Shown piece by piece: positions 47,786 to 55,496 of a stretch of DNA of 64,000 nt. A program made the position numbers and the translations under genes. The notes under the pieces were generated by a model. That model was given only the letters and a program-made list of their open reading frames with translations, searched no databases and was not told the DNA's origin. Position 1 is the first letter of the stretch. Each line of letters begins with the position of its first letter. The stretch is from Pseudomonas jessenii (GTDB lineage Bacteria; Pseudomonadota; Gammaproteobacteria; Pseudomonadales; Pseudomonadaceae), in the NCBI RefSeq assembly GCF_002236115.1, contig NZ_NIWT01000007.1:124001-188000 (forward strand). The letters run 5' to 3'.

Positions 47786-48867
47786 TGCTGGGCCTCCTGT
47801 TTGGCGGCGGGCAACTGGCTGACTTCGCTGGTGCGACGCAGGTAGGAATTGGCGTAACCGGCTGAACGAGCGGCGAGCAACGGGTCGTCGGACCCTTCGA
47901 TACCGGCGGGTAAGACCAGCGGGTCGTAATTGATGTCACGGCATTCGCCATTGAGTTGCGGCTGGGTTTTTTCCAGCACCAGCGTGCCTGCGTTCAATAC
48001 TTTGCGCCCTTCAGGCCAGGCTTTGCTGGCGTCGTTCACGGGATCGCCGGCATTGGCCAGGATGATATTCAACTGCCAACGCAACGGTCCTGCGGCTATA
48101 CGCTGAACCAGGTCTTTCTCCAGAAAGTCGCTGCCCTCGGGCGCCATGGCACCCGACGCATCCTGTGCTACCGGCACCATGCTCCAGCGCACAGCCTGGC
48201 GTTGTCCGGCAGCGTTCACCAGATAAAACGCGTTGACGCTGTTATAGGTCTCGGTGACGTAACTGGCTGACGGTTTGGCGGTCTTGATCCAGGCCAGAAA
48301 GGGTGCAGCTTCCGGATGCGCACCGAAAAACGCCGGAACCGCGGTCGGGTTCGGCTTGCCCGTAGCCGGGTCCGGCGACTGCGCCTGCTGCAATTGATAG
48401 AACGCCTCGGGCGTGCCCACCGGGAACACCGGCATGCTGTTCATCCCCGTGCGCCACTGCTGGCCGTTGGCCTGGGTGAAGCGCAAGGCCATGCTGCGGA
48501 TCGGCACGGCACTGTCCGCAGCATAAGGGTTGCCGGCCGGCAAGGCGAAACGCCCGACCACCGGCGTCCGAGCTTCGTTGAACACCTGGGCGGTGGAATA
48601 GCTGCGCGCCTCACCGCTGCTCTCGAAATGCCCGATCACGCACACGCCTTTGGAATGGTTGCGACGGAAACCCGGATGCACGCCGTTGTTGGTTTCCAGC
48701 ACGTTGATCAGTTTCTTCGGGGTCAGGCGCTGTGGGTCAAAGGTGCCGTTGACGTAGGCAAACGCCCCAGCCACGACGGCAACGACCACGGCAATGCCAG
48801 CCAGACGCAACGTCAGGCTTGCCGCACTCAAGGGTGGCCGGGTTGGCGGTGATGATCGATCTACCAT
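47782..48867 (-). CDS. Catalase-like periplasmic heme peroxidase (SrpA type)
   Basis: 361-residue member of the small catalase-related peroxidase family. An N-terminal membrane anchor/signal (about 23-42) exports it. The distal histidine lies in NHSKGVCVIGHFESSG and the proximal heme tyrosine in ARSAGYANSYL near the C terminus. The start at 48867 (MVDRSSPPTR) has GGAG upstream; a longer frame would run through the ECF promoter. It is encoded with cytochrome b561 and faces an ECF sigma operon carrying the same promoter motif, so an oxidative or envelope stress role is likely. Confidence 0.9.
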   Translation of the reverse strand: MVDRSSPPTRPPLSAASLTLRLAGIAVVVAVVAGAFAYVNGTFDPQRLTPKKLINVLETNNGVHPGFRRNHSKGVCVIGHFESSGEARSYSTAQVFNEARTPVVGRFALPAGNPYAADSAVPIRSMALRFTQANGQQWRTGMNSMPVFPVGTPEAFYQLQQAQSPDPATGKPNPTAVPAFFGAHPEAAPFLAWIKTAKPSASYVTETYNSVNAFYLVNAAGQRQAVRWSMVPVAQDASGAMAPEGSDFLEKDLVQRIAAGPLRWQLNIILANAGDPVNDASKAWPEGRKVLNAGTLVLEKTQPQLNGECRDINYDPLVLPAGIEGSDDPLLAARSAGYANSYLRRTSEVSQLPAAKQEAQQ

Positions 48868-48910
48868 GAAAGACTCCAGGGCCATCGGCCACAAGTGAGA
48901 AGAATCAAGC

Positions 48911-48936
48911 AGACGCACCGCATGCAGGTTTATTCC
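48911..48936 (-). promoter_or_regulatory. ECF sigma promoter of the peroxidase/b561 operon
   Basis: On the minus strand GGAAT, 16 bases, CGTCT. It is identical in core elements and spacing to the promoter of the divergent sigma factor gene and matches the general ECF pattern (GGAAC-N16/17-CGTC). Confidence 0.85.
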
Positions 48937-48964
48937 CACGCGCGGTGTTTATTTTTTCTGACGT

Positions 48965-48990
48965 GGAATAACCTCCGGTACCGGACGTCT
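48965..48990 (+). promoter_or_regulatory. ECF sigma autoregulatory promoter
   Basis: GGAAT (48965-48969), 16-bp spacer, CGTCT (48986-48990), followed by the sigma gene start 36 bp later. The pair with 48911-48936 implies that the sigma factor drives itself and the peroxidase genes. Confidence 0.85.
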
Positions 48991-49025
48991 TCCTAGTCCC
49001 AAGCGTAGTGACTAGTCAGAACTTC

Positions 49026-49532
49026 ATGAACGATATCGACGAACAACTGAGGGAAATCATTCCAGGATTGCGACGGTTCGCCGTGTCGTTGACGCGCAAC
49101 ACCAGCAGCGCTGACGACCTGGTGCAGGCGAGCCTGGAGCGGGCACTCTCGAGTTGGGCTGGCAAACGCGCCGAGGGCGACTTGCGCGCCTGGCTGTTCT
49201 CGATTCTCTATCGGCAGTTTCTCGATGCTCACCGTCGCTCCCGGCGCTACGCGCGCATGCTCGAATTCTTCACCGGGCGTGACGATGCCCAGCCCTCGGT
49301 GGAGCGCACCGTGATTGCCCAATCGACCCTCAACGCCTTCGACCGGCTGCCCACCGAGCAGCGCGCGCTGCTGCTCTGGGTGTCGGTGGAAGGTTTGAGT
49401 TACAAAGAGGTCGCCGAGATTCTCGACGTACCCACCGGCACCGTGATGTCCCGCCTGTCCCGAGCTCGCCAGGCCCTGCGCCAACTCAGCGATGGCGAAA
49501 TCAACCGCCCTTCCCTGCGGAGACTCAAATGA
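49026..49532 (+). CDS. ECF-family RNA polymerase sigma factor
   Basis: 168-residue extracytoplasmic-function sigma factor with only regions 2 and 4. Region 2 (about 15-75) has RNTSSADDLVQASLERAL and DLRAWLFSILYRQFLDAHRR; region 4 (about 105-158) has LPTEQRALLLWVSVEGLSYKEVAEIL and the helix-turn-helix GTVMSRLSRARQAL. The ATG at 49026 is preferred; an in-frame GTG at 49008 exists, and neither has a strong ribosome site. The stop overlaps the anti-sigma start by 4 bases. Confidence 0.94.
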   Translation: MNDIDEQLREIIPGLRRFAVSLTRNTSSADDLVQASLERALSSWAGKRAEGDLRAWLFSILYRQFLDAHRRSRRYARMLEFFTGRDDAQPSVERTVIAQSTLNAFDRLPTEQRALLLWVSVEGLSYKEVAEILDVPTGTVMSRLSRARQALRQLSDGEINRPSLRRLK

Positions 49533-50281
49533 TCAGCATGCCCCCCAGCGAGCGTGACCTGCACGCCTACGTCGACCACCAACTGAGCGACGCCGACCGA
49601 CGCCAGGTGGAGACTTTTCTGGCCGGTAACCCGCAGATGGCCGCGCAAGTGCGCGCCTGGCAACAGGATGCCCAGGCACTGCGCGCAGCGCTGAGTGGTG
49701 CCTTGCAACAACCCGCGAACCCGGACCTGGATCCGGCGGTTATACGCCAGCGCCTTAAACGCCAATCCCGTAGACACCTGGCCAGTGCCGCGATGTTGTT
49801 CATCGCCGTCAGCGTCGGCGGTTTCAGCGGCTGGCAAGCGCGGGAGATGACACTGGCGAGTCCCCAGCTTCCAATGACCGATGCGCTGCAGGCGTATCGC
49901 CTGATTGCCCAGCAAGGCCTCCTGCCGGCGGATTTCAAAGTCGGCGACGACGGTGACATGCAAGGCTGGCTCGACCGCTACTTCACACAGGCCAATCGCC
50001 TGCCCGACCTTTCGGATGCCGGTTTCAAACCGGTCAGCGGGCGCCTGCTGAGCACCGAGCAAGGCCCGGCGGCGATGGTGGTCTACGAGAACCAGAGCGG
50101 GCAGAAAATCAGTTTCTACGTGCGCCCGCCAGGGCCGAAAAACTTCCTGCTGCCCAGGGGCAGTCGCAGTGATGGCGAGTTGCAGGCCGAGTACTGGTCG
50201 GGAAGTGGCTACAACTATGCGATGGTCAGCCCGGCGGATACACCGGCGGCGCGGATGCTCAAACAGACCACTCAATTCTGA
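49529..50281 (+). CDS. Transmembrane anti-sigma factor
   Basis: 250 residues. A cytoplasmic N-terminal helical segment with the anti-sigma pattern (ERDLHAYVDHQLSDADRRQVETFL, about 8-31) lacks the His-Cys zinc motif. One membrane helix (about 86-104) and a periplasmic sensor domain (about 110-250) follow. Its overlap with the sigma gene (ATGA) supports a sigma/anti-sigma pair controlling the mirrored promoters. The signal sensed is unknown. Confidence 0.92.
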   Translation: MISMPPSERDLHAYVDHQLSDADRRQVETFLAGNPQMAAQVRAWQQDAQALRAALSGALQQPANPDLDPAVIRQRLKRQSRRHLASAAMLFIAVSVGGFSGWQAREMTLASPQLPMTDALQAYRLIAQQGLLPADFKVGDDGDMQGWLDRYFTQANRLPDLSDAGFKPVSGRLLSTEQGPAAMVVYENQSGQKISFYVRPPGPKNFLLPRGSRSDGELQAEYWSGSGYNYAMVSPADTPAARMLKQTTQF

Positions 50282-50445
50282 TCGCCATCCAGCTGCTTTT
50301 TTTGTGGGAGTTTGCGGTGTTCCTTTAGAGCCCAGTGACGGTGGCCCGGAATATGCCGACACTGCTGGAAGCAGATTCCCTGCTCTGGTTACACTATGGC
50401 GGCGCAGCACAAAGAGCCTGCCCGTACACCAGAGGTGATATCCCA

Positions 50446-51570
50446 GTGGCCGTTCGACCGCCCAGCCGTTCGCGAATCAAATCGCGCTGGCAAACGTTGC
50501 GTCGCCTTCTCGGCAAGGCACCGGCGCCCGGTAGCGCCGCGACAGGCCAAGTCATCCACGACTACTTTCGCCATCAGGCCCATGCCCGGGGCTACACCCT
50601 CAGTCACAGCCAACAGCGGGTGATCGACTGCATGGCCCGGCATGCCTGCATGCTGATGGGCACTGCGGCGAAACCCCTTCCCGGCCTTTACCTGCATGGT
50701 GCCGTGGGGCGCGGCAAAAGCTGGCTGCTCGACGGGTTTTTCCGGGCCATTCCCCTCGCGCAAAAACAACGCCTGCACTTCCATCAGTTTTTCGCCCAAC
50801 TGCACCAGGGCATGTTCGAGCACCGCGATCAGGCCGACGCCCTGGCGATCACCCTCGATGAACTGCTCAGCGATTGCCGGGTGCTGTGTTTCGATGAGTT
50901 CCATGTGCACGACATCGGCGATGCGATGCTCATCACCCGGTTGTTCAAGGCACTGTTCCAGCGCGGCATCCTGTTGCTGGTCACCTCCAATTATCCGCCC
51001 GAAGGCCTGTTGCCCAATCCGCTGTACCACGCCCGCTTCAAACCGGTGATCGACTTGATCAATGCGCGCATGCAGGTGATGGAGGTCGGCGGGCCCCACG
51101 ACTACCGCAGCCAGGCCCGAACCCATGCGCATCAGTTGTTCACTCAAGGTCACTACGTCTGGCCGGCGAGCGTGGCGCAACGACAATCGCTGAACCTACC
51201 CAGGCACAATGCCCCGCCTGTTTCGTTGCCGGTAGGTACCCGGCATTTGCGAGCACGTTTCTGCGAAGGACGCGGCATCGGGTTTACCTTCACCGATTTG
51301 TGCGATCAGCCCACGGCGGTGATGGATTATCTGGAGCTGTGCCGCCAGTTCGACCGCTGGATCATCGATGAACTGCCACTGCTGGGCGATTGCACGATTG
51401 CCGCCCAGCAGCGTTTTATCAATCTCATCGACGTGCTGTACGACCAGGACAAGCACCTGACGTTGCTCGGGCAGCACTCATTGCGCGAAAGCCTGGGTGG
51501 CGATGCCATTGATCTGGCGCGCACGCGCAGCCGATTGGGACAACTGGTCGAAATCAGCGAACCGGTCTAA
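50446..51570 (+). CDS. zapE: AFG1/ZapE-family ATPase
   Basis: Cell-division-associated ATPase family; E. coli ZapE acts on the Z-ring under stress. Walker A GAVGRGKSW and Walker B LCFDEFHVHDIGDAML are close to ZapE. The GTG start at 50446 is chosen because AGAGGTGAT lies 7 nt upstream. It gives 374 residues, matching ZapE (about 375), whereas longer frames add unrelated sequence. The gene stands alone. It could be a ZapE paralogue rather than the main copy, since family members are sometimes duplicated. Confidence 0.85.
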   Translation: MAVRPPSRSRIKSRWQTLRRLLGKAPAPGSAATGQVIHDYFRHQAHARGYTLSHSQQRVIDCMARHACMLMGTAAKPLPGLYLHGAVGRGKSWLLDGFFRAIPLAQKQRLHFHQFFAQLHQGMFEHRDQADALAITLDELLSDCRVLCFDEFHVHDIGDAMLITRLFKALFQRGILLLVTSNYPPEGLLPNPLYHARFKPVIDLINARMQVMEVGGPHDYRSQARTHAHQLFTQGHYVWPASVAQRQSLNLPRHNAPPVSLPVGTRHLRARFCEGRGIGFTFTDLCDQPTAVMDYLELCRQFDRWIIDELPLLGDCTIAAQQRFINLIDVLYDQDKHLTLLGQHSLRESLGGDAIDLARTRSRLGQLVEISEPV

Positions 51571-51599
51571 TCGATATCTTTTTGTTGTATTGAGGGGCC

Positions 51600-51626
51600 T
51601 CTTCGCGAGCAAGCCCGGCCCCACAT
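51600..51626. repeat. Single REP, GCGAGCAAGCCCGGCCCCAC variant
   Basis: One arm only, CTTCGCGAGCAAGCCCGGCC, related to the GTGGGAGCGGGCTTGCTCGCGAAGG class with one base changed. Confidence 0.7.
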
Positions 51627-51680
51627 CTTTCCCGCTATCATGTCGCCCATTTCCAGGGCCCCGCGCCCTCCTCTAGGTTA

Positions 51681-53009
51681 ATGGCGAATCTGTTCATGCA
51701 TACCCTTGCTCAATTGCGCGCCGGCGAGTTGTCGGGCATCACGCGGCTGGATCTGGCCGAGGGCCTGACCGAGTTTCCCCGGGAGATCTTCGATCTGGCG
51801 GATTCGCTGGAAGTGCTCAACCTCAGCGGCAATGCTCTGAGCGCGCTGCCAGAGGACTTGCATCGCCTGACCCGTTTGCGCGTACTGTTCTGCTCCGATA
51901 ACCGTTTCACCGAGTTGCCGGCCTGTGTTGGCCAATGCGCTGCACTGACGATGATCGGCTTCAAGGCCAACCGTATAGCCCACGTGCCCGCAGCGGCACT
52001 GCCACCACTGCTGCGCTGGCTGATCCTGACCGACAATTGCATCGAGACGCTGCCGAGCGCGTTGGGAGAGCGGCCATACCTGCAAAAGCTGATGCTTGCC
52101 GGTAACCGCCTGCAGGCGTTGCCGGAGTCGATGCACAATTGTCATCGGCTGGAGCTGATCCGCATCGCCGCCAACCAGTTCACCGACTTGCCGCAATGGC
52201 TGCTGACGCTGCCAAGCCTGACCTGGCTGGCCTACGCCGGTAATCCGCTGGAAACCGAAGCCGATGCCGCCGCCCTCGATGCCACACCGCGCATTGACTG
52301 GTCGGCATTGCACCTGGAGAAAAAACTCGGCGAAGGGGCGTCCGGAGTGATTCATCAAGCTGTCTGGCAACCGACCGACCAACCGGCCATGCCAGTTGCG
52401 GTGAAGCTCTACAAGGGTGAAATGACCAGCGATGGCTCGCCGCTGCACGAGATGAACGCCTGCATCACCGCGGGTCTGCACCCGAATCTGATTCGCGTCG
52501 AAGGGCGGATTGTCGATCACCCGCAACAAACCGCCGGGCTGGTCATGCAGTTGGTCCCGCCGAGTTTTCGCAACCTCGCCAGCCTGCCGAGCCTGGCGTC
52601 GTGCAGCCGCGACATTTATGCCGAAGGCTTGCGTTTCAGTGCGGCGGTGGCGCTGCGCATTGCCTCGGGCATTGCCTCGGTGGCCGAACACTTGCACAAC
52701 CACGGTATCACCCATGGCGATCTCTACGGGCACAATATTCTGTGGAATGAACAGGGCGATTGCTTGCTGGGGGATTTTGGCGCGGCGTCGTTCCACGGGA
52801 TTTCCGACAGCCTGGAAAGCCGCGCCTTGCAGCGGATCGAGGTGCGGGCGTTCGGGGTGTTGCTGGGCGAACTGCTGGAGCGGGTTAGTTCGGGGTTGAG
52901 CGCCGAACAGCGTGGGGTACTGGAAGATCTGCAACAGCGTTGCTGCCAGCCGCAAGTGCTGGTACGGCCGGGGTTCAGCGAAATCGTGCGGCAATTGGAA
53001 AGTCTGTGA
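51681..53009 (+). CDS. Leucine-rich-repeat protein kinase
   Basis: 442-residue cytoplasmic protein joining about seven leucine-rich repeats (about 20-205; e.g. LEVLNLSGNALSALPEDL, LQKLMLAGNRLQALPESM) to a Ser/Thr-Tyr kinase-like domain (about 210-442). The glycine loop LGEGASGV, the VAVK lysine (Lys242), the catalytic loop HGDLYGHN (345-352, with HGD in place of HRD) and DFG (365-367) are all present, so activity is plausible. The HGD form resembles lipid-kinase/aminoglycoside-kinase-like loops and some bacterial LRR kinases. No signal peptide and no secretion genes nearby. Substrate unknown. Confidence 0.9.
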   Translation: MANLFMHTLAQLRAGELSGITRLDLAEGLTEFPREIFDLADSLEVLNLSGNALSALPEDLHRLTRLRVLFCSDNRFTELPACVGQCAALTMIGFKANRIAHVPAAALPPLLRWLILTDNCIETLPSALGERPYLQKLMLAGNRLQALPESMHNCHRLELIRIAANQFTDLPQWLLTLPSLTWLAYAGNPLETEADAAALDATPRIDWSALHLEKKLGEGASGVIHQAVWQPTDQPAMPVAVKLYKGEMTSDGSPLHEMNACITAGLHPNLIRVEGRIVDHPQQTAGLVMQLVPPSFRNLASLPSLASCSRDIYAEGLRFSAAVALRIASGIASVAEHLHNHGITHGDLYGHNILWNEQGDCLLGDFGAASFHGISDSLESRALQRIEVRAFGVLLGELLERVSSGLSAEQRGVLEDLQQRCCQPQVLVRPGFSEIVRQLESL

Positions 53010-53021
53010 CCGCTGCGCGGT

Positions 53022-53088
53022 CAATCGCGAGCAAGCTCGCTCCCACAGGGTAGCGCTAAACCTGTGGGAGCGAGCTTGCTCCGGGCGG
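53022..53088. repeat. Short REPIN after the LRR kinase gene
   Basis: Inverted GTGGGAGCGAGCTTGCTC arms with only about 12 bp between them. The right arm continues CGGGCGG rather than GCGATGG. Confidence 0.9.
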
Positions 53089-53098
53089 CGATCCGACG

Positions 53099-53129
53099 AT
53101 GACGGTCTGTCAAACAACATGACCGTCAT
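53099..53129. terminator. Weak hairpin between convergent genes
   Basis: 9-bp stem ATGACGGTC / GACCGTCAT with a 13-nt loop. It lies 13 bp beyond the YebC-family stop. No T-run, so it is only a possible terminator. Confidence 0.35.
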
Positions 53130-53141
53130 TGACACAAAGAC

Positions 53142-53846
53142 TTAACCCGCCAACCCGACAAACATGTCCTGCACGTCGTCGTGGTTATCGAGGCCTTCGA
53201 GGAACGCTTCGACTTCCGCCATCTGCTCATCGCTCAGGCCGCTGACCGGGTTTTTCGGCTGGTAGCCCAGTTTGGCCGACAGCACGGTGAAGCCTTGTTC
53301 CGGCAGGGCTTTCTGCACCGCGTCGAGGTCGGTCGGTTCGGTCAGGAACAGGGTTGCACCCTCTTCACCCGGCTCGAAATCCTGTGCACCGGCTTCGATG
53401 GCGGCCATTTCCGGATCGGCGTCCGGGGTGTCCGGCGACGCTTCGATCATGCCGACGTGGTTGAAGTCCCAGGCCACCGAACCGGAAGCCCCCAGCTGCC
53501 CCTTGCGGAACGCCACGCGGATCTCGGCGACGGTGCGATTGATGTTGTCGGTCACGCACTCAACGATCAACGGCACCTGATGCGGGGCGAACCCTTCATA
53601 GGTCACGCGATGGTATTGCACGGTTTCGCCCAGCAGGCCCGCGCCCTTCTTGATGGCACGATCCAGTGTTTCCTTGGGCATCGAAGCTTTCTTGGCCTGT
53701 TCAACCACCAGGCGCAAGTGCGCGTTGGTAGCAGTATCAGCGCCGTTGCGCGCAGCAATGGTGATTTCTTTCACCAGTTTGCCGAAGATCTTGCCCTTGG
53801 CATTGGCTGCCGCTTCTTTGTGTTTAACCTTCCACTGTGCGCCCAT
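53142..53846 (-). CDS. YebC/PmpR-family protein
   Basis: 234-residue member of the YebC family, reported as DNA-binding regulators and, more recently, as translation factors acting on stalled ribosomes. MGAQWKVKHKEAAANAKGKIFGKLVKEI is the typical start, and ERAKK-like VEQAKKASMPKETLDRAIKK (about 48-67) and EGFAPHQVPLIVECVTDNINRT (about 85-106) are signatures. It resembles the YeeN-like paralogue (about 238 residues) more than YebC proper. It is a monocistronic gene. Confidence 0.92.
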   Translation of the reverse strand: MGAQWKVKHKEAAANAKGKIFGKLVKEITIAARNGADTATNAHLRLVVEQAKKASMPKETLDRAIKKGAGLLGETVQYHRVTYEGFAPHQVPLIVECVTDNINRTVAEIRVAFRKGQLGASGSVAWDFNHVGMIEASPDTPDADPEMAAIEAGAQDFEPGEEGATLFLTEPTDLDAVQKALPEQGFTVLSAKLGYQPKNPVSGLSDEQMAEVEAFLEGLDNHDDVQDMFVGLAG

Positions 53847-54071
53847 TTCTCACTCTCTTATCTGTGGCATCTGTGGCGCCGAGACATCTATTGGCCGACG
53901 CTTTGCACAAGTTTATACGGCCTAAAGTTGGCAATCGACCAAAAAATCCCGACTTGCATCGACATCTTCACCAGCGGTTGTAGGGCAATTCGGAAATGTC
54001 GCTTTACCGTACCCGCAATGCGCCGGGGTTTCGTACGCTTTGCACCCTACTCCACAGCGGAAGCGCGTTCG

Positions 54072-55493
54072 ATGCACAACGACAAGGATAGTCCCACCAC
54101 CCTGACGCTTCTCGAAGACGACCTGAGCTTCCAGGTGGTCCGGTTCAGTGGTCATGAAGCTCTCAACCAGCCCTATCGATTCGACATCGAGGTGATCGGG
54201 CTGGCACCAGCCCTGAACCTTGAGCGATTGCTGCACCAACCGGCGTTCCTCGAATTCGGCCACGATCAAGGCATTCATGGCGTGCTGGACAGCGCCAGTT
54301 GTGAACATCGAAGCGGGCACCGGGTCGCTTACAAGCTGGTGCTGGTGCCTTGTGTCCAGGTGCTGGAACAGCAACGATGCCGACGTATTTTCCAGCACGC
54401 CAGCGTGCCCATGATCCTGCGCCAATTGCTGGAGCAACATGGGTTGCCCGCCAGCAGTTATCGCTTTGAACTGGCAACCAGGCACTATCCCCTGCGACCT
54501 TTTTGCATTCAGTACGAAGAATCCGACCTGGCGTTGCTGCAACGGCTGTGCGAGGAAGAAGGCATCCACTATCACTTCGAGCATCAACGCGACGGCCATG
54601 TGCTGGTGCTGGCCGACGACAGCCTGAGTTTTCCCCAGGAGCCACTGCTCATGTCGATGAGCGGCGGCGCCCCCGGCGAACACCAGGAACCGGTGATCAG
54701 CGAACTGTTCCAGCGCCATGACGCCACGCTCTCCCCTGTGCGTCCAGGCGCCAGGAATCCGGGTGCAGCGGACATCAGCGAAGGCGCAGCCAATCACTCG
54801 TTCGCCACGGCGAGGCACTGTCCCGCTGGCGAGCAACAACATCGCGACCAGCTCAGCCGTCGACAACTGGAACGCCTGCGCTGCCGTCACCAGCAGATCC
54901 ACGGTCAAAGTAGCCAGGGGGCATTACGCAGTGGCCGGATCCTGCAAGTGGCCGAGCACCCGCTGGCGAATTTCAATGATCAGTGGCTGGTTACCGAAAT
55001 CCGCCATCAGGGGTGTCAGTCATCCATTCTGCTCGACGACACACCGGGCACGGCCTCGGGTTACCGCAATCAATTCAGCGCCATCCCCTGGTCGACGGTA
55101 TTCAGGCCAGCGCTCAAACAACCCAGGCCGAGTATCCCCGGGTATCAGCCCGGTCGCGTGTGCGGCCCGGTCGGGCAACCGGCGGCAGTGGACGAGGATG
55201 GCCGGGTTCAGGTGAACCTCTGGCCCGCCGCGCAACCAGCCGCAGAAGAGTCCAACGGCCTGTGGCTACCGCTGGCACTGACCACCGCCGAGGACTGGAT
55301 CGATCCGGCCCGCTTGCCCGTGGCTGGCAGCGAGGTACTGGTGATTTTCCTCGACAGTGACCCGGATCGCCCGGTGCTTTGTACGGCCATGGGCCCTCGG
55401 CCACAACCTCACCGCCCTCGCCCGCATGAGCCCCGTGGCGATACCCGCCTGCTGTTCGACTGGCTGCTCACCCGCTCGGACCCTGCACCCTGA
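54072..55493 (+). CDS. Short VgrG/TssI-like type VI secretion spike protein (orphan)
   Basis: 473-residue protein with gp27-like baseplate hub domains (about 10-365: LTLLEDDLSFQVVRFSGHEALNQPYRFDIEV, YEESDLALLQRLCEEEGIHYHFEH) and a gp5 OB-fold (about 370-445: GRVQVNLWPAAQ...LPVAGSEVLVIFLDSDPDRPV). It stops about 30 residues later, so the long beta-helix needle and any C-terminal effector of full VgrG proteins (usually above 600 residues) are missing. No other T6SS, adaptor or immunity gene is adjacent. The start at 54072 is the likeliest; an in-frame ATG at 54018 adds 18 residues. It may be a reduced functional spike or a decaying gene. Confidence 0.82.
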   Translation: MHNDKDSPTTLTLLEDDLSFQVVRFSGHEALNQPYRFDIEVIGLAPALNLERLLHQPAFLEFGHDQGIHGVLDSASCEHRSGHRVAYKLVLVPCVQVLEQQRCRRIFQHASVPMILRQLLEQHGLPASSYRFELATRHYPLRPFCIQYEESDLALLQRLCEEEGIHYHFEHQRDGHVLVLADDSLSFPQEPLLMSMSGGAPGEHQEPVISELFQRHDATLSPVRPGARNPGAADISEGAANHSFATARHCPAGEQQHRDQLSRRQLERLRCRHQQIHGQSSQGALRSGRILQVAEHPLANFNDQWLVTEIRHQGCQSSILLDDTPGTASGYRNQFSAIPWSTVFRPALKQPRPSIPGYQPGRVCGPVGQPAAVDEDGRVQVNLWPAAQPAAEESNGLWLPLALTTAEDWIDPARLPVAGSEVLVIFLDSDPDRPVLCTAMGPRPQPHRPRPHEPRGDTRLLFDWLLTRSDPAP

Positions 55494-55496
55494 CGC

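Noticed and set aside
48868..48939. Longer start for the catalase-like peroxidase
   Set aside because: The extension would read through the predicted ECF promoter and transcription start; the ATG at 48867 has a ribosome site and gives a normal signal segment.
50335..50445. Longer N terminus of the ZapE-type ATPase
   Set aside because: A strong AGAGGTGAT site precedes the GTG at 50446, which yields the family length; the extra residues match nothing recognised.
53181..54071. Upstream extension of the VgrG reading frame
   Set aside because: It runs antisense through the YebC-family gene and lacks family similarity; the hub domain begins only at about 54072.
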